A DNA stretch of 64,000 nt from Spodoptera frugiperda (GCF_023101765.2 NC_064242.1:3708327-3772326), one strand, 5' to 3'; shown: positions 50,601-59,366, counted from the first letter of the stretch. Notes: generated by a model from the letters alone, not told the origin. Numbers and translations: made by a program.

Positions 50601-51826
50601 ACGATAGACTCGAAGCAGCAGAAGCAGTCATATACGACAATAATACATCGAGAGTGCTGAGAGGAACCTCTATAAGTCGTAGTATGGCAGCTTACAACGC
50701 CACTGCAGGATTTGTGTCTCTCGACGAGAAGGAATCAAATCGATGCGGAGTAGTGAAGTTTAAAACTCCCCCCAACGATTCCCTAGTGGTGGTTGCCAAG
50801 TGTACCAGGATTATGCTAGACGATGGGATATTAGAAATGGCAAAATCCATATCGGAATCCGGACCGGACGGCATAACCTTTGAGAGCTGGTGCACTCCGA
50901 GGTTTCACTGGACGAACGGGGTCCCTGGATGCGGTAAAACGACTTGGATAGTGGATCAATTTGATGCGGACAAAGATTTAATTGTCACCACAACAACTGA
51001 AGCAGCAAATGACCTCAGAGGCAAACTATCTTGCCGATTTGGGGGACTACTAGTCAAATCTAGGGTTCGAACAATGGCGTCCATCTTAGTAAACGGCTTG
51101 AAGGGGCGAGAGAGCTGCACTCGACTAATGGTAGACGAGGCTCTTATGAACCACTTTGGAGCGGTGGTGATGGCTGCCCGAATAACTTTAGCCAAGGAGG
51201 TCCTGCTAATTGGTGACATTAATCAGCTCCCGTTCATTGATCGTGACAACCTCTTCCCTCTCCACTACGGCCGCCCTACACATATCACACCCATAAGTCA
51301 GGAGTTGCTGTGTACCCACAGGAATCCAATGGACGTGGCCTATGCCCTCAACACAGTTTACAGTGGCATATACTCGTCCAGGTCGGGCGTGAGATCCCTG
51401 GAGACAAAAAGATTCTCGGGAGCGATGATCCCAAAATCACTCCCCGACACCTTATACCTGGTACACACCCAGGCAGAAAAGGAATCCCTTAAGAACCAGG
51501 GATACGGGTCGGGCGAGGGATCACGCATTCTCACTATACACGAGGCTCAGGGGCTTTCGTCCGCGAAGGTGGTAGTTGTGAACACAGCAACAAAGAGGCA
51601 GAAAATTCATGACAGCGTACCACATGCAGTAGTTGCAATATCGCGTCACACACATAGTTGCATCTACTACACGGACAACTGTGATGACGCGATAAGCAAA
51701 TTGATCAGAAGGGCTGCTGAAGAGAGCGACCATAGGATAATGGACTACAACCTGAAAATGGCCATCAAACACAGAGACGCGGCAGTTCTGGGGGCGCTTT
51801 TGGGTGAGAAATGTTCCTTGGACTAA
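47645..51826 (+). CDS. LINE ORF2 main part: RT palm - RNase H - Cys/His knuckle - unassigned segment - SF1 helicase
   Basis: A 1393-residue uninterrupted frame. Residue numbers count from the GTG at 47645, which is not a true start; the frame really continues ORF2 after a frameshift. RT palm: LDIEGAFD (catalytic Asp4), GCVQGSVGGP (59-68), FADD (92-95), then GLTIDRKLTF (168-177). RNase H: YTDGS (Asp346), Glu384, Asp408 and the HVG...ERADELA block (His451, Asp461), so all five expected catalytic-type residues are present. Knuckle: Cys559-x-Cys561-x9-His571-x4-Cys576, as at the C-terminus of R1-type ORF2. A normal LINE protein would end soon after. Here about 800 residues follow: an unassigned segment (580-1085, with a Gln-rich stretch at 851-864) and a superfamily 1 helicase (1087-1345). 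Known: RT and RNase H make cDNA at the nicked target. Inferred: the helicase may unwind RNA or RNA/DNA duplexes during this, or act against RNA silencing. Neither is shown here. Confidence 0.93.
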   Translation: MSLDIEGAFDNAWWPALKHQLIARKCPKNLYAMVNSYLSERRVKVNFAGASSEKGTNKGCVQGSVGGPTFWNLILDSLLHRLTGEGVYCQAFADDVVLLFSNHRVSALEQSVNSALEIVAAWGVSNKLRFGASKTNAMLLTKRLVFEPPELFMTGTRINLVDEVKLLGLTIDRKLTFRSHISATCKKAADIYKQLARAAKVTWGLNGEITRTIYVAVIEPIVLYAANVWAPVTELQLIKKQLNALQRGFAQKICRAYRTVSLTSATVLSGTLPLDLRVQECASLYLTKRGLSLDYLPPHKELERQVNYLDQPHPAKLISINYELLESDDSGTPLVRGITGPQIYTDGSRIEGGVGSALTWWEEGRESVFSTFSLDPTCTVFQSELYALNRAAKMVLDSRATRVNIMSDSRSSLDILKNPKVTHRLAKEIKQCVETVEEQGREIRFYWLRAHVGTAGNERADELAKIAAKKKNNITADYCMVPMSYVKKKIRDETIRKWQDRYTTSTTGQVTKTFLPDVNEAYRLVRSTKLTPAQVQALTGHGGIAEYLHRFKLKENAGCECDLTISESVWHIILDCPRFLAARSSLEAQIDTNLDTSNLSAILADKVKRPHFLSYIDTIFSRAAERNSTLNNRHQIATLENQLTTATAVPETPRTNEPLIINEKQILLHGERGTKGIRLRGVALFMNTSSERLGIAFCEKRNSKWLTISPGLASLINGSTSRTSMRRKVYDALPDMKLLGRSCRLLRTRNKTIAMFSSVDSITCFAQACGVLSGVGEWGDVEGIHSRIISVDAAVVAYEKGKTADLMGCIRASEHHEVIVYEDRGEDLSFLKRSVQRQLRVDSPSGSERLQQQYLQQSALQQQQRATERENKKLQSRGRMWAITTSICSVTGLIASPFRKNASKSTHRSESCPAQIQSAHSRSSPTRAAMGHVCPPKLRQATTPRDHLINAFLEFVAVIEATKQVNLRNCEAILQTYLQGNELILDDRLEAAEAVIYDNNTSRVLRGTSISRSMAAYNATAGFVSLDEKESNRCGVVKFKTPPNDSLVVVAKCTRIMLDDGILEMAKSISESGPDGITFESWCTPRFHWTNGVPGCGKTTWIVDQFDADKDLIVTTTTEAANDLRGKLSCRFGGLLVKSRVRTMASILVNGLKGRESCTRLMVDEALMNHFGAVVMAARITLAKEVLLIGDINQLPFIDRDNLFPLHYGRPTHITPISQELLCTHRNPMDVAYALNTVYSGIYSSRSGVRSLETKRFSGAMIPKSLPDTLYLVHTQAEKESLKNQGYGSGEGSRILTIHEAQGLSSAKVVVVNTATKRQKIHDSVPHAVVAISRHTHSCIYYTDNCDDAISKLIRRAAEESDHRIMDYNLKMAIKHRDAAVLGALLGEKCSLD
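50903..51679 (+). other. Superfamily 1 RNA-virus-type helicase domain inside the LINE ORF2
   Basis: Residues 1087-1345 of the main frame contain the full ordered motif set of viral SF1 helicases. Motif I is GVPGCGKT (1092-1099, Walker A). Motif Ia is around TTTTEAANDLR (1115-1125). Motif II is VDEA (1163-1166, Walker B). Motif III is GDINQLP (1190-1196). Motif IV is around THRNP (1224-1228). Motif V is TIHEAQG (1297-1303). Motif VI is VAISRHT (1330-1336), with the arginine-finger Arg1334. The spacing, the HEAQG form of motif V and the SRHT form of motif VI are typical of tobamovirus/alphavirus-like replicases rather than cellular UPF1- or PIF1-type helicases. All ATPase residues look intact and no stop interrupts the domain. 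The domain is most simply explained by past capture from an RNA virus, or by exchange between viruses and LINEs; the direction is not shown here. I give no reconstructed protein. Confidence 0.92.
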
Positions 51827-52347
51827 AATAAAAATTTATATAGTGGGAGGTAATGTGTATGCGGAAATCGTAAATAAGTACATAACTGCTATATACATAA
51901 TTATATAATTGTAAACTCTTTGACTTCTGTAAGCTCTGTTGAAGTCAGCCCACCCGACAGGGGTTGAGGCGTCATGCACACATAAATGTCCTACAGTCGG
52001 TGGCGCTGTGTGTTGGGTTGTTCCGTTCCCAACAAAATGGTTGACCGGATCAATTGCTGACACACACGTCATACCCGTGAACGAGTGCCTTCTGCTGGGG
52101 CAGGTCGGCTCTCCCAGCGCGCCGGTGGACTGACTTGGCAGAGCCGCCGGTAAATTTAATTTAGTGGATAAAAAAAACCAAATATGTTAATCATAAGTAT
52201 TTTTGTAGTTATAATCTAATAGTTGTGTTTAACTGTAGTGCGTAAGGTAGATACCATATTGATAAAATTTATTGTAAAAAGAAACACAAATTGTATGACA
52301 AGGGCACGGACCAAGAGTCCGTGGAGAACAAATGTAAATAAACATAT
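51827..52347 (+). other. LINE 3' UTR with two hairpins and poly(A) signal
   Basis: Non-coding region between the ORF2 stop and the poly(A) run. Two short perfect stems are visible: 52011-52034 (TGTTGGG / CCCAACA, 10-base loop) and 52305-52323 (CACGGA / TCCGTG, 7-base loop). The second lies just before an AATAAA at 52337-52342. In LINEs, 3'-terminal structure is commonly what the encoded RT recognises; applying that to these stems is inference. The short open frames here have no protein resemblance I recognise. Confidence 0.8.
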
Positions 52348-52362
52348 AAAAAAAAAAAAAAA
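52348..52362 (+). other. LINE poly(A) tail
   Basis: An uninterrupted run of 17 A's from 52348 to 52364; the last two may belong to the target duplication. It follows the AATAAA by 5 bases. Confidence 0.9.
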
Positions 52363-52377
52363 AATCACCTCTTAACT
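52363..52377. repeat. Target-site duplication, right copy
   Basis: Perfect copy of 46801-46815 directly after the poly(A) run. It fixes the right boundary and shows that flanking sequence on the two sides was contiguous before insertion. Confidence 0.95.
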
Positions 52378-52942
52378 ACTATTACTGGCATTTGGATTTG
52401 CATGACATCTGTCTGGTAAGTTGAGAAAATTTAATCAGAGGGAATAGGCTTTTAACTTAAACTCACCGAGGGAAGTAATCAAATTACAAGCTTTAGAAAT
52501 ATTGCTGATATAAATTAAAATCAATAAACCTATATAGGTAAAAAATAGTACATTCAAAAGAAATTGATTAAATTAATTTACTCACCGTGCTATAGTCTAC
52601 AGCGTGTGGAATCTCATGGGAATTGTAATTACCTGCAAATGAATATGGAATTCAGTACATTAGTTAACATTGTATATTTATTAGTTTTACATTTCAATTT
52701 CTCTATGAATTGTATTATTCTTTAGTATATTGTATAGTACTTGATAAATCGTAGTTTCATGACTTTTAATCAGACAAAGTGGTTGGTCAGATTAAGTCGT
52801 ATAATTACAATGGGAGTGCTACACTCATATTCCATTTTTGTCATGGATCCATATAAAGGACGTGAAGGACAAATACACATAAAAGGGCATCATTTTAGAC
52901 TGTGGTATTAATGAGCAGCCGAGAATTTGTTGTTTCTGCGTT

Positions 52943-53042
52943 AGATCAGACAAGAGGGAGTGTTACTCTTACTGGGTAAAAAATATCCCGTACCTATTCC
53001 TGCGTTTCGAAGCTTGGTAACCCGTTAGGCAGTCCGCAGCAG
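52943..53042 (-). mobile_element. Family A fragment
   Basis: Contains AGAGGGAGTGT, CTTACTG, CCTATTCCTGCGTTTCGA and AACCCGTTAGGCAGTCCGCAGC, but lacks the T-run/GGGGAAAATC end. A partial, diverged copy. Confidence 0.78.
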
Positions 53043-53070
53043 ACCTCAAGCCTAGCAATTTTAAACCATT

Positions 53071-53112
53071 CGGCAAACAAGGCAGTCTTGGACTTGTCTG
53101 CCTTGTTTGCCG
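53071..53112. repeat. 15-bp perfect inverted repeat (hairpin)
   Basis: CGGCAAACAAGGCAG (53071-53085) pairs perfectly with CTGCCTTGTTTGCCG (53098-53112) across a 12-base loop. It lies 28 bases past the end of a family A fragment. No gene on either side. Confidence 0.85.
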
Positions 53113-53526
53113 TTCTAAGTTGTTCTGAGTTTGTTTTTGTGGATTCAATCACAATTATATTAGAAAGTATGAAGTCACATTGTTGACCAGGAATTGTATC
53201 AGTGTTACGCCAAATGTGTGAAAATCAAATCTTGTTTTCAATGGCTCGGTGCCAAAGGATTATGTTGGGATTGGGTGGCTGACCGCGGCTACACCCTGAT
53301 ATCCGATTTAAGTCTGGCCAGCCACAAGAATGGGAGTATACAATAAGAATGTTTCGAAGATCCGTAGCCGAAACTATCGGATATGCGAAAAAGAAAATTA
53401 TTTGGATAACTGGATTTGATGTTAAGTTTCGGTTATGGATGGAGTACAAATGAGTATTTTTTATGATTAATTTTTATTGTAATAAGGATTAATAATAATA
53501 ATAAAGATTAATATACATATTATTAG

Positions 53527-53688
53527 TTTTTTTTTTTTTGAGGGGGGAAAATCATCCAATGACTTTTCTCGCCTTGGGCGAGGCGAGAGGGAGTGTCAGA
53601 TTCTTACTGACTAAAAACCACCCCGTTCCTACTCCTGCTTTTCGAACCGGAGCCCCGGTAAACCCGCTAGGTAGTCCGCAGCTCCGGA
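53527..53688 (-). mobile_element. Family A retroposon (SINE-like), best copy, with 14-bp target duplication
   Basis: On + it begins with a T run and AGGGGGGAAAATCATCC and ends near CCGCAGCTCCGG, so on - it starts CCGGAGCTGCGGACTACC and ends in poly(A). It is flanked by the perfect 14-bp repeat ATACATATTATTAG at 53513-53526 and 53689-53702. Short length, A-rich tail and variable target duplications mark it as a non-autonomous retroposon. A GGCTCGAAA stretch on - loosely resembles a pol III B box. I recognise this repeat from noctuid genomes but do not assign a database name. Confidence 0.9.
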
Positions 53689-53965
53689 ATACATATTATT
53701 AGTAAGATAATGATAGGTAGGCTAAATATAGAGTACCACCTGCTTATGTATTTATTTAGCTTATTGAGCTAATTTTGGAACACTAGTCGACAACAGAACT
53801 AATGGATAATATAAAATAATTATTATATCTGGATTTCAAATCCGAAATATTATACCAATATCCGTATCCACATTAGAAATGCTATATTTCAGAAACAGCC
53901 CTGGTATGCAACATTCAATATACTATGCATTTAATATAGTCGCGTGACATCTGCGGTTGAGATGC

Positions 53966-54058
53966 AACATGCCAAAAAAGTCCAGCAATGCTTTGTCGAC
54001 CCGAGACCCCCTACCCGGCAGTCGCATTTGCGACCACTCGACTAACGAGGCAGTCAAC
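53966..54058 (-). mobile_element. Family C SINE 5' head with tRNA-like region
   Basis: On - it reads GACTGCCTCGTTAGTCGAGTGG (A box), CGCAAATGCGACTGCCGGG and GGGGTCTCGGGTCGAC, then a shortened body. The B-box segment is partly deleted. It is complementary to the other C copies, which lack this head. Confidence 0.8.
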
Positions 54059-55571
54059 CTGTCTAGTGTCTATTCAATAAATTGATATGAAATGTATGAT
54101 TATGGATTTTTATGTTTAATTAATGTGACTTTTTAAGTAAAAACTCGCAGTTAAGAACTCATCAACACTATAACATATTTTAAAACAAACACATTTTAAC
54201 TTGTAAAGCTGCCACCAAATTTCGTTAAAAACAAGTCTTCTTTTATCTATATGCTTAAAATCTAAGCTAATTAGGTGCCAAAAGTACCGAGGCACTACGT
54301 GATGTTACATACATTTTTAAAATTCGCCCACTTGGCTAGCAGCGGCCGAATGAACTAGCAATCTTGCAAGTTTCAAGGAATTTTTATTAAAGCTTTCCGA
54401 GTTGCTTATTTTTTAAATATTTTTATGGTTAACTAATTTAAAATTTTGTAGAGAAAAATTGGTTTTGTTTGATTTTATGCAAGGTCTAAATGGACTCATT
54501 TTTTGAGTGTTGGTAAACACTGAAAAGGTACATATAAGGACTAGTTTTGTTCAAAGAATAATAAAACATGGGTACTCATATTAATTAGTGCAATATTTTT
54601 GCTCCTTTTGATTGCTTTAAATGTACCATGAAAATAGAACTAACATTTATGACTGTGTCAGTCATAGAAACACAAAAAACAATAGCAAGTCTGTGTTTGT
54701 GTAGTTAACTGCTTTAGTGGAAAGTGCCTAAATAAAGTAAAGTATAGATAAATAATAATACATATATAATACTACAACATACCTAACTATTTACTTTTAA
54801 AATGCTTGATACTAAAAACAATGTTTCATATGAAATTAAACAAAAATTCAACAAACCGAATAATTCCCTCCCAACCATGTTATCCAAGGTTTTTCATTCG
54901 AAAGGGCGTTCGGCTAACATTATACTTATTTGTACTTTCAACGTAAGAAAACAAAAGAAAGCCTGCAGGTAATTGGGCGTGAAACACATTGCGCGACGTC
55001 TCCTGAAAACCGAGTGTTGGGAACGCACCAACTTAAATAGCTTCGGAGATTGCCCGTATACTTGATGGCCCAGTTTATTTTTTTAAACGAACTCATTTTT
55101 TATTGACGCTTCGATAGTTTCGGTTGCTTTTTGTTTTGCTGTATAAGCTACTTATTATGCAGTATAGATGTTTGATACTGTACTGTATGAAATTGTCTAT
55201 TTGTCGTGTTTCTTAAATTCTATTTGAGAATAGGCAAAAAGCCATCGATTATTGGGTTCTCAAATTTTTTGTACTCTCTTCTAGCCACTGTTTTCTTCTT
55301 CGAAAAATTAACGTCACATTTTGCCTTTAAACTACTTAGATAGTAATGACAAAAAAGTGCAAAGAACAGCCCTTAATATTCTAAATAGGGATCTAAAATC
55401 ATCACTCATACAGAAACTAACTAGTGATATAACCGATGAAAACAAGCCACAACCTCCAAGAAACCAGTTATCTTAAAATAGAAAGTTCTAGATCGTTATA
55501 TAGTTTTATATCCACCATATATAACGTGCTTACGGGGAACGCTCTGGGGATGTATGTACACATGGCCACAC
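54059..55571. other. AT-rich region, nothing recognised
   Basis: No convincing ORF; frame at 55436-55660 runs into family G. Confidence 0.55.
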
Positions 55572-55680
55572 ATCGAAATACACAAAACCAGTTTATCATG
55601 GTCCTACTTTGTACGATCTTTCCACACACGGAAAGGTCAGTTTATACTGGTTCTGTATAGCTTGATAGCCGTGTGTACCT
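55572..55680. repeat. Family G short repeat
   Basis: CCAGTTTATCATGGTCCTAC, TTTGTACGATCTTTCCAC and GGTCAGTTTATACTGG match 11349-11425. Confidence 0.65.
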
Positions 55681-56454
55681 AGGACCTACGTTTCTCCGTG
55701 TTTTTACTTTAGTTCTAAGCATTGTACCAGGTATTTTACAGCTCAATTAACAGAAGCTGGTCGTTTTAAAACGAGTTCCTGTAGTAACGTGGGATGATTT
55801 TATTTAATGTACTTCTGGGGGTGGGTATCTATTTTAAGATGTGTCTTGTTTGTCTACGAATGGTTTTTAGAGTTGAAGTTTGTTCAATAATTAAATATCT
55901 ATTTAACAAAGTTTTTCGCCCATTACATGACATTTTGAGACGCTTTTTCGCTAAGCGCAGCATGCTAAAACTTTAGTATATGAGATCTAGTAAAACTTTC
56001 GTATCGCAAAAATATTTAAATAGTTCCAATCAAAAATTAAAAGTGTGAATTCTAGTTATAGTGGACTGTACTACCTACATGAAAGTCGTTGTATCTTCTT
56101 TCTTTTCTGACTCCGATATCAAACTTTATTACTAGTGACTGAAGGTTGAGTATCATAATCTACCAATGCCGTACAGTAGTAGTTACATGAACTATGCTTT
56201 TAACCATACCCTCATATAATAGACGTTGATGATAATATATTACACTCCATATTCTAGCCTAAATATACGCCTCATTTCTCAAGCAAAAAAGTACTTAGAT
56301 AGAAATAGACCTAGATAGCCCCACTAATGTGTGTACATAAGGAGAAGAATAAGTTAATATCTACATTATATCAAACATAATATCTCTACACTTGTAAAAA
56401 TATTACTGTAGTACGGACAGGATGATAATTATTTAGGGTCTTGTATGTCATAGG

Positions 56455-56792
56455 TGGCCAACAAACTGACTAATTACCTGATGGTTTTTTTAAGGGACGA
56501 TAATCATCCAATGGCTTCTCTCGCCTCGGGCGAGAGGGAGTGTCAGACTCTTACTGACTAAAAACCACCCCGTTCCTATTCCTGCTTTTCGAGCCGGAGC
56601 CGGTAAACCTGCTAGATAGTCCGCAGCTAATCACCTGATGGTAAGTGGTATACGAGAGCATTGGACCTTCGGTAACACCATTCACATGGCTATACACAAT
56701 ACAGGCGTTGTTTTACGCTGGTTGTCGTTAGGCCGTGGTATCACTCCGGTCGAGCCGGCTCATTTGTTTCGAAGCATGGCTCCCCCATACTT
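56455..56792 (+). repeat. Family B repeat split by a family A insertion
   Basis: Left part GTGGCCAACAAACTGAC-TAATTACCTGATGG. After the A element (56485-56627) the B sequence resumes: GTAAGTGGTATACG, GGCGTTGTTTTACGCTGG, GGTATCACTCCGGTCGAGCC and GAAGCATGGCTCCCCCATAC. Confidence 0.87.
56485..56627 (-). mobile_element. Family A retroposon nested in a family B repeat
   Basis: Same sequence pattern as 53527-53688. The 14-bp flanks TAATTACCTGATGG (56471-56484) and TAATCACCTGATGG (56628-56641) differ at one base. They match the conserved ACCTGATGGTAAG block of family B, so the element inserted into an existing B copy and duplicated part of it. Confidence 0.9.
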
Positions 56793-57101
56793 AGGTCAGT
56801 ACTTAGAATTTTCATTTAAAAGTTATTCAATTCACTCAAAAAACAGACTGAAAAGTGAAAAGATAGCAATTACTAAGTGAAACATTTCGGTTGACCCATT
56901 TTAATTTTTGTTGTTAATTAAGAATTTTCGGGGAACCTGTTACCTTTATCTTTATTTTTCTGTACTCGTTACTCGTGCTAACAGTATACTCGTGTTCCAG
57001 TTTGTACGATTTAAATACAGGTGAAATATTCTTTACTACTTAATGACAAGGATGTCATAATATCTGGTTGTAGGGAAATAACAAGCAGCCCCATATTGCC
57101 T

Positions 57102-57182
57102 TTCCACCAAAGATGTGCTATGTTGGGTATCCACCAATCATATTCATTGGTAGGTACACATAGATAAGCATTTGTGAAAACG
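57102..57182. repeat. Family E fragment
   Basis: TTTCCACCAAAGATGTGC, CCACCAATCATATTCATTGG and GGTACACATAGATAAGC match the end of 11785-12115 in inverted sense. It lies directly before a family D copy. Confidence 0.55.
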
Positions 57183-57184
57183 GC

Positions 57185-57425
57185 TTCTTCTTGCACGGAA
57201 ATGGTTTGAGCACTAATCGCCACGCTTGCTCAACGTGGATTGGCGATTTCGAAGTTATAATTAGAAATTAAAAGCCCAGGTTACCACACGATTTTTTCCT
57301 TCACCGTTAGGCAGTGGTATCTAAATAATCTTAGAAAATACATAATAATAACGCGAAAAAGTTACAAGCTACCAAATTTGTCGTTAGTAGGTTTTGAACC
57401 CGTATTTTGATCAATGAGAAGCCTT
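57185..57425 (+). repeat. Family D repeat
   Basis: AATGGTTTGAGCACTAATCG, CCACGCTTGCTCAACGTGG, TTCCTTCACCGTTAGGCAGTG, AATAATCTTAGAAAATAC and GTAGGTTTTGAACCCG. A copy of family D in the same orientation as 24962. Confidence 0.78.
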
Positions 57426-58654
57426 CAAACACGACATCTAAGGTCTTAAGGTCTCTATGAGACTATAATCTAGAAAAACATTATAGTTGTGGACTACATT
57501 CTCCTTAACACACTAACCACACAAACTTTATTGAATGTATCAACCGCAAAAACTTTCAAAAAAGTCCCATTTATAGAGAAGGTCATCCCATTTTCCGCAG
57601 TACCTAACTATGTTATCTTTCTACTCCAACCTAAATAAATTATAACTATAACACACTCAATAACAATTCCTGGCCTAGTCTCCAAGGTATATTCTACGTA
57701 GTCGCTGGCAATTTAATTTCGATGCTGACCGTACAAGCGCTCCGTAATAATGAGCGTAGTTAACTAACACTACCACCAACCCATTAAGAGGTCGGCAGTC
57801 TCAGAAGTACGCCCAATTATTTCCCGTACCTTCCTACGTGCGAGTGATACGAATGTGTTTTGAGTGACTTATTTTTTTATATATTTTTTTTAAGTTCAGC
57901 TTTTATATATTAAGTTTTTATATTCCATATAGTATAGAGGTATCTCGTCCTATACTCTTTTAAGAGTTCAACATAGAATGAGCTCAGTTCGTTAAAACTT
58001 AACCATATAAAATTGTGATTTTCAGAAGTCCATAGTGATGGGCAACACGATGAACATGGATGGTGCGATATCTTGTAGTGCAAATACAAAAAGAGAGAAA
58101 ATCAGAAGACTGAATCTATTTCCACATTACAACGACGCCAACGATTAATAATTTCAAAGCGATGATCCAACCAATCCAATCACCAACGAAATCGAACATA
58201 TCACTAACATATTGATAACGCACAGAAGTTTTAGGTCACCAAACACCATTCTACTCCTACCTATACTATAGCAACGTACTTATGAACCTACCACATAATA
58301 AACCTTCACGTCAATACCCGTACATAGACGGACACCGCATTATCAGAACAAACAATCTTTATTTAGACAGCCCTATAACAATTGACGGTGAAATTGCGAC
58401 ACAATCTATTAGCGCTACATACACTGCCGGCTATGTTTGTGTAGCAGAAGTGAGACAGTAATTAAAGCAGCGATGTAACCGTAGCGTGTTTTAGTCCCTC
58501 GGGCGAGACGCCGACGATAATTTTCCATATAGTTAGTGGTTCATTCTAGGTGCTGGCATTTGGGTATTGCGCCTGAAATGAGGTTGAATTTACCTAAGTA
58601 TTTTTATTGTATTAGCTTATTATAGTAAGTGTGTTTTGGTATTGAAGCTTTTAA
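57426..58654. other. Non-coding, nothing recognised
   Basis: Somewhat GC-richer unique sequence at 57700-57850 and 58380-58530 without an ORF. Confidence 0.5.
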
Positions 58655-58738
58655 GGAGAAACTTCGGCTGATGACTTGACTCTCTGTCTGTCAGACTATT
58701 GATATTGGTAAAAAACTAGTGATTCAGAATATGCTTTT
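58655..58738 (-). mobile_element. Possible family A relic
   Basis: Only scattered blocks remain: GGAGAAACTTCGGCTGATGACTTG, TGTCAGACTATTGATATTGG, AAAAAACTAGTGATTCAG, CTTTTC. Highly diverged. Confidence 0.4.
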
Positions 58739-58784
58739 CTTTTATTATGTGTAGTAACAAGCTGTTCATTTTAACACAAATCTG

Positions 58785-58855
58785 TTGAAGACAAATCCTC
58801 CGTTAGCGCCGGTCATTTTTGCCCCACGTGGCATTTAATGTGCTAATGTTTTGTT
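58785..58855. repeat. Family H short repeat
   Basis: GAAGACAAATCCTCCGTTAGC, GCCGGTCATTTTTGCC, ACGTGGCATTTAATGTGC; matches 22165-22245 in inverted sense, palindrome decayed. Confidence 0.55.
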
Positions 58856-59309
58856 ATTCGATAACGTTGGGATGAAGTCTATTCCTTAGGCTGCTGACAT
58901 TAAACAATTTTTAACAAGAATAAATGGTAAACTTCTATACTAGTTAGAGAAAAAATAAGTAATATTCAGAATCCATTTAGCATATTGCTCTATTCATTCC
59001 CACGTGGCGTACAAATCGTAGTAATTGTTTTTCTTGTGAACGGCCACGGCCTGGAGTGGAATATTGTGTTTGTTGCAAACACACACACACACAAACATAC
59101 AAAATACGTCATAAGGATGTATGAGAGTATGTTGACCCAGTTTTTGTAAAGTTTTACACGTGTTAACTTGCTCTGAACACTGGAATTGTGGCGACATTCT
59201 AAACTTTTATTTTCTAAAAATAATCTTTTGAGAATTTCGTGGATTAGTTGGAGGTTAGGTATGTAGTGGTTTCTAAGAGTTTTATTAAAATGTTTTTGAG
59301 TTTATTTTA

Positions 59310-59366
59310 AATGATGAGTCTTGTATGAAATTTTGTGAAATGATGAGTCTTGTATGAAATTTTGAG
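59310..59366. repeat. 29-bp tandem duplication
   Basis: A unit beginning AATGATGAGTCTTGTATG occurs twice in a row with no change except near the end. The second copy abuts the T-poor end of the family A element at 59363, so it may be a derived target duplication plus slippage. Confidence 0.75.

Larger units (their letters stand above)
46816..52362 (+). mobile_element. 5'-truncated non-LTR retrotransposon (R1/I-group LINE) with C-terminal RNA-virus-type SF1 helicase
   Basis: The element is bounded by a perfect 15-bp direct repeat, AATCACCTCTTAACT, at 46801-46815 and 52363-52377, and ends in a poly(A) run. These are the hallmarks of target-primed reverse transcription. It begins inside ORF2, between where the endonuclease and the reverse transcriptase would lie, so ORF1, the 5' UTR and the endonuclease are absent. 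That is ordinary LINE 5' truncation. The body encodes reverse transcriptase, RNase H, a Cys/His knuckle, an unassigned segment and a superfamily 1 helicase, followed by a ~520-base 3' UTR. It is visibly GC-richer than its AT-rich flanks. RT plus RNase H plus a FADD catalytic box fits the I/R1 group of LINEs; I have not built a tree. The copy cannot be autonomous. The perfect target duplication and the nearly intact 1.4-kcodon frame suggest a young insertion. Confidence 0.95.

Noticed and set aside
47355..51772. Many - strand and alternate-frame ORFs of 60-98 residues within the LINE
   Set aside because: Shadows of the GC-richer ORF2; none has independent motifs.
51939..52133. 64-residue frame in the LINE 3' UTR
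   Set aside because: No resemblance to a protein and it covers a structured 3' UTR; a small ORF is expected by chance.
53225..53449. 74-residue - frame with a GWPDLNRISGCSRG segment
   Set aside because: Looks superficially protein-like but has no recognised family and ends in AT-rich sequence; not enough to call a gene.
53999..54056. tRNA-like sequence with A-box and anticodon-like arm
   Set aside because: It is the head of a family C SINE; the T arm is disrupted and acceptor stems do not pair.
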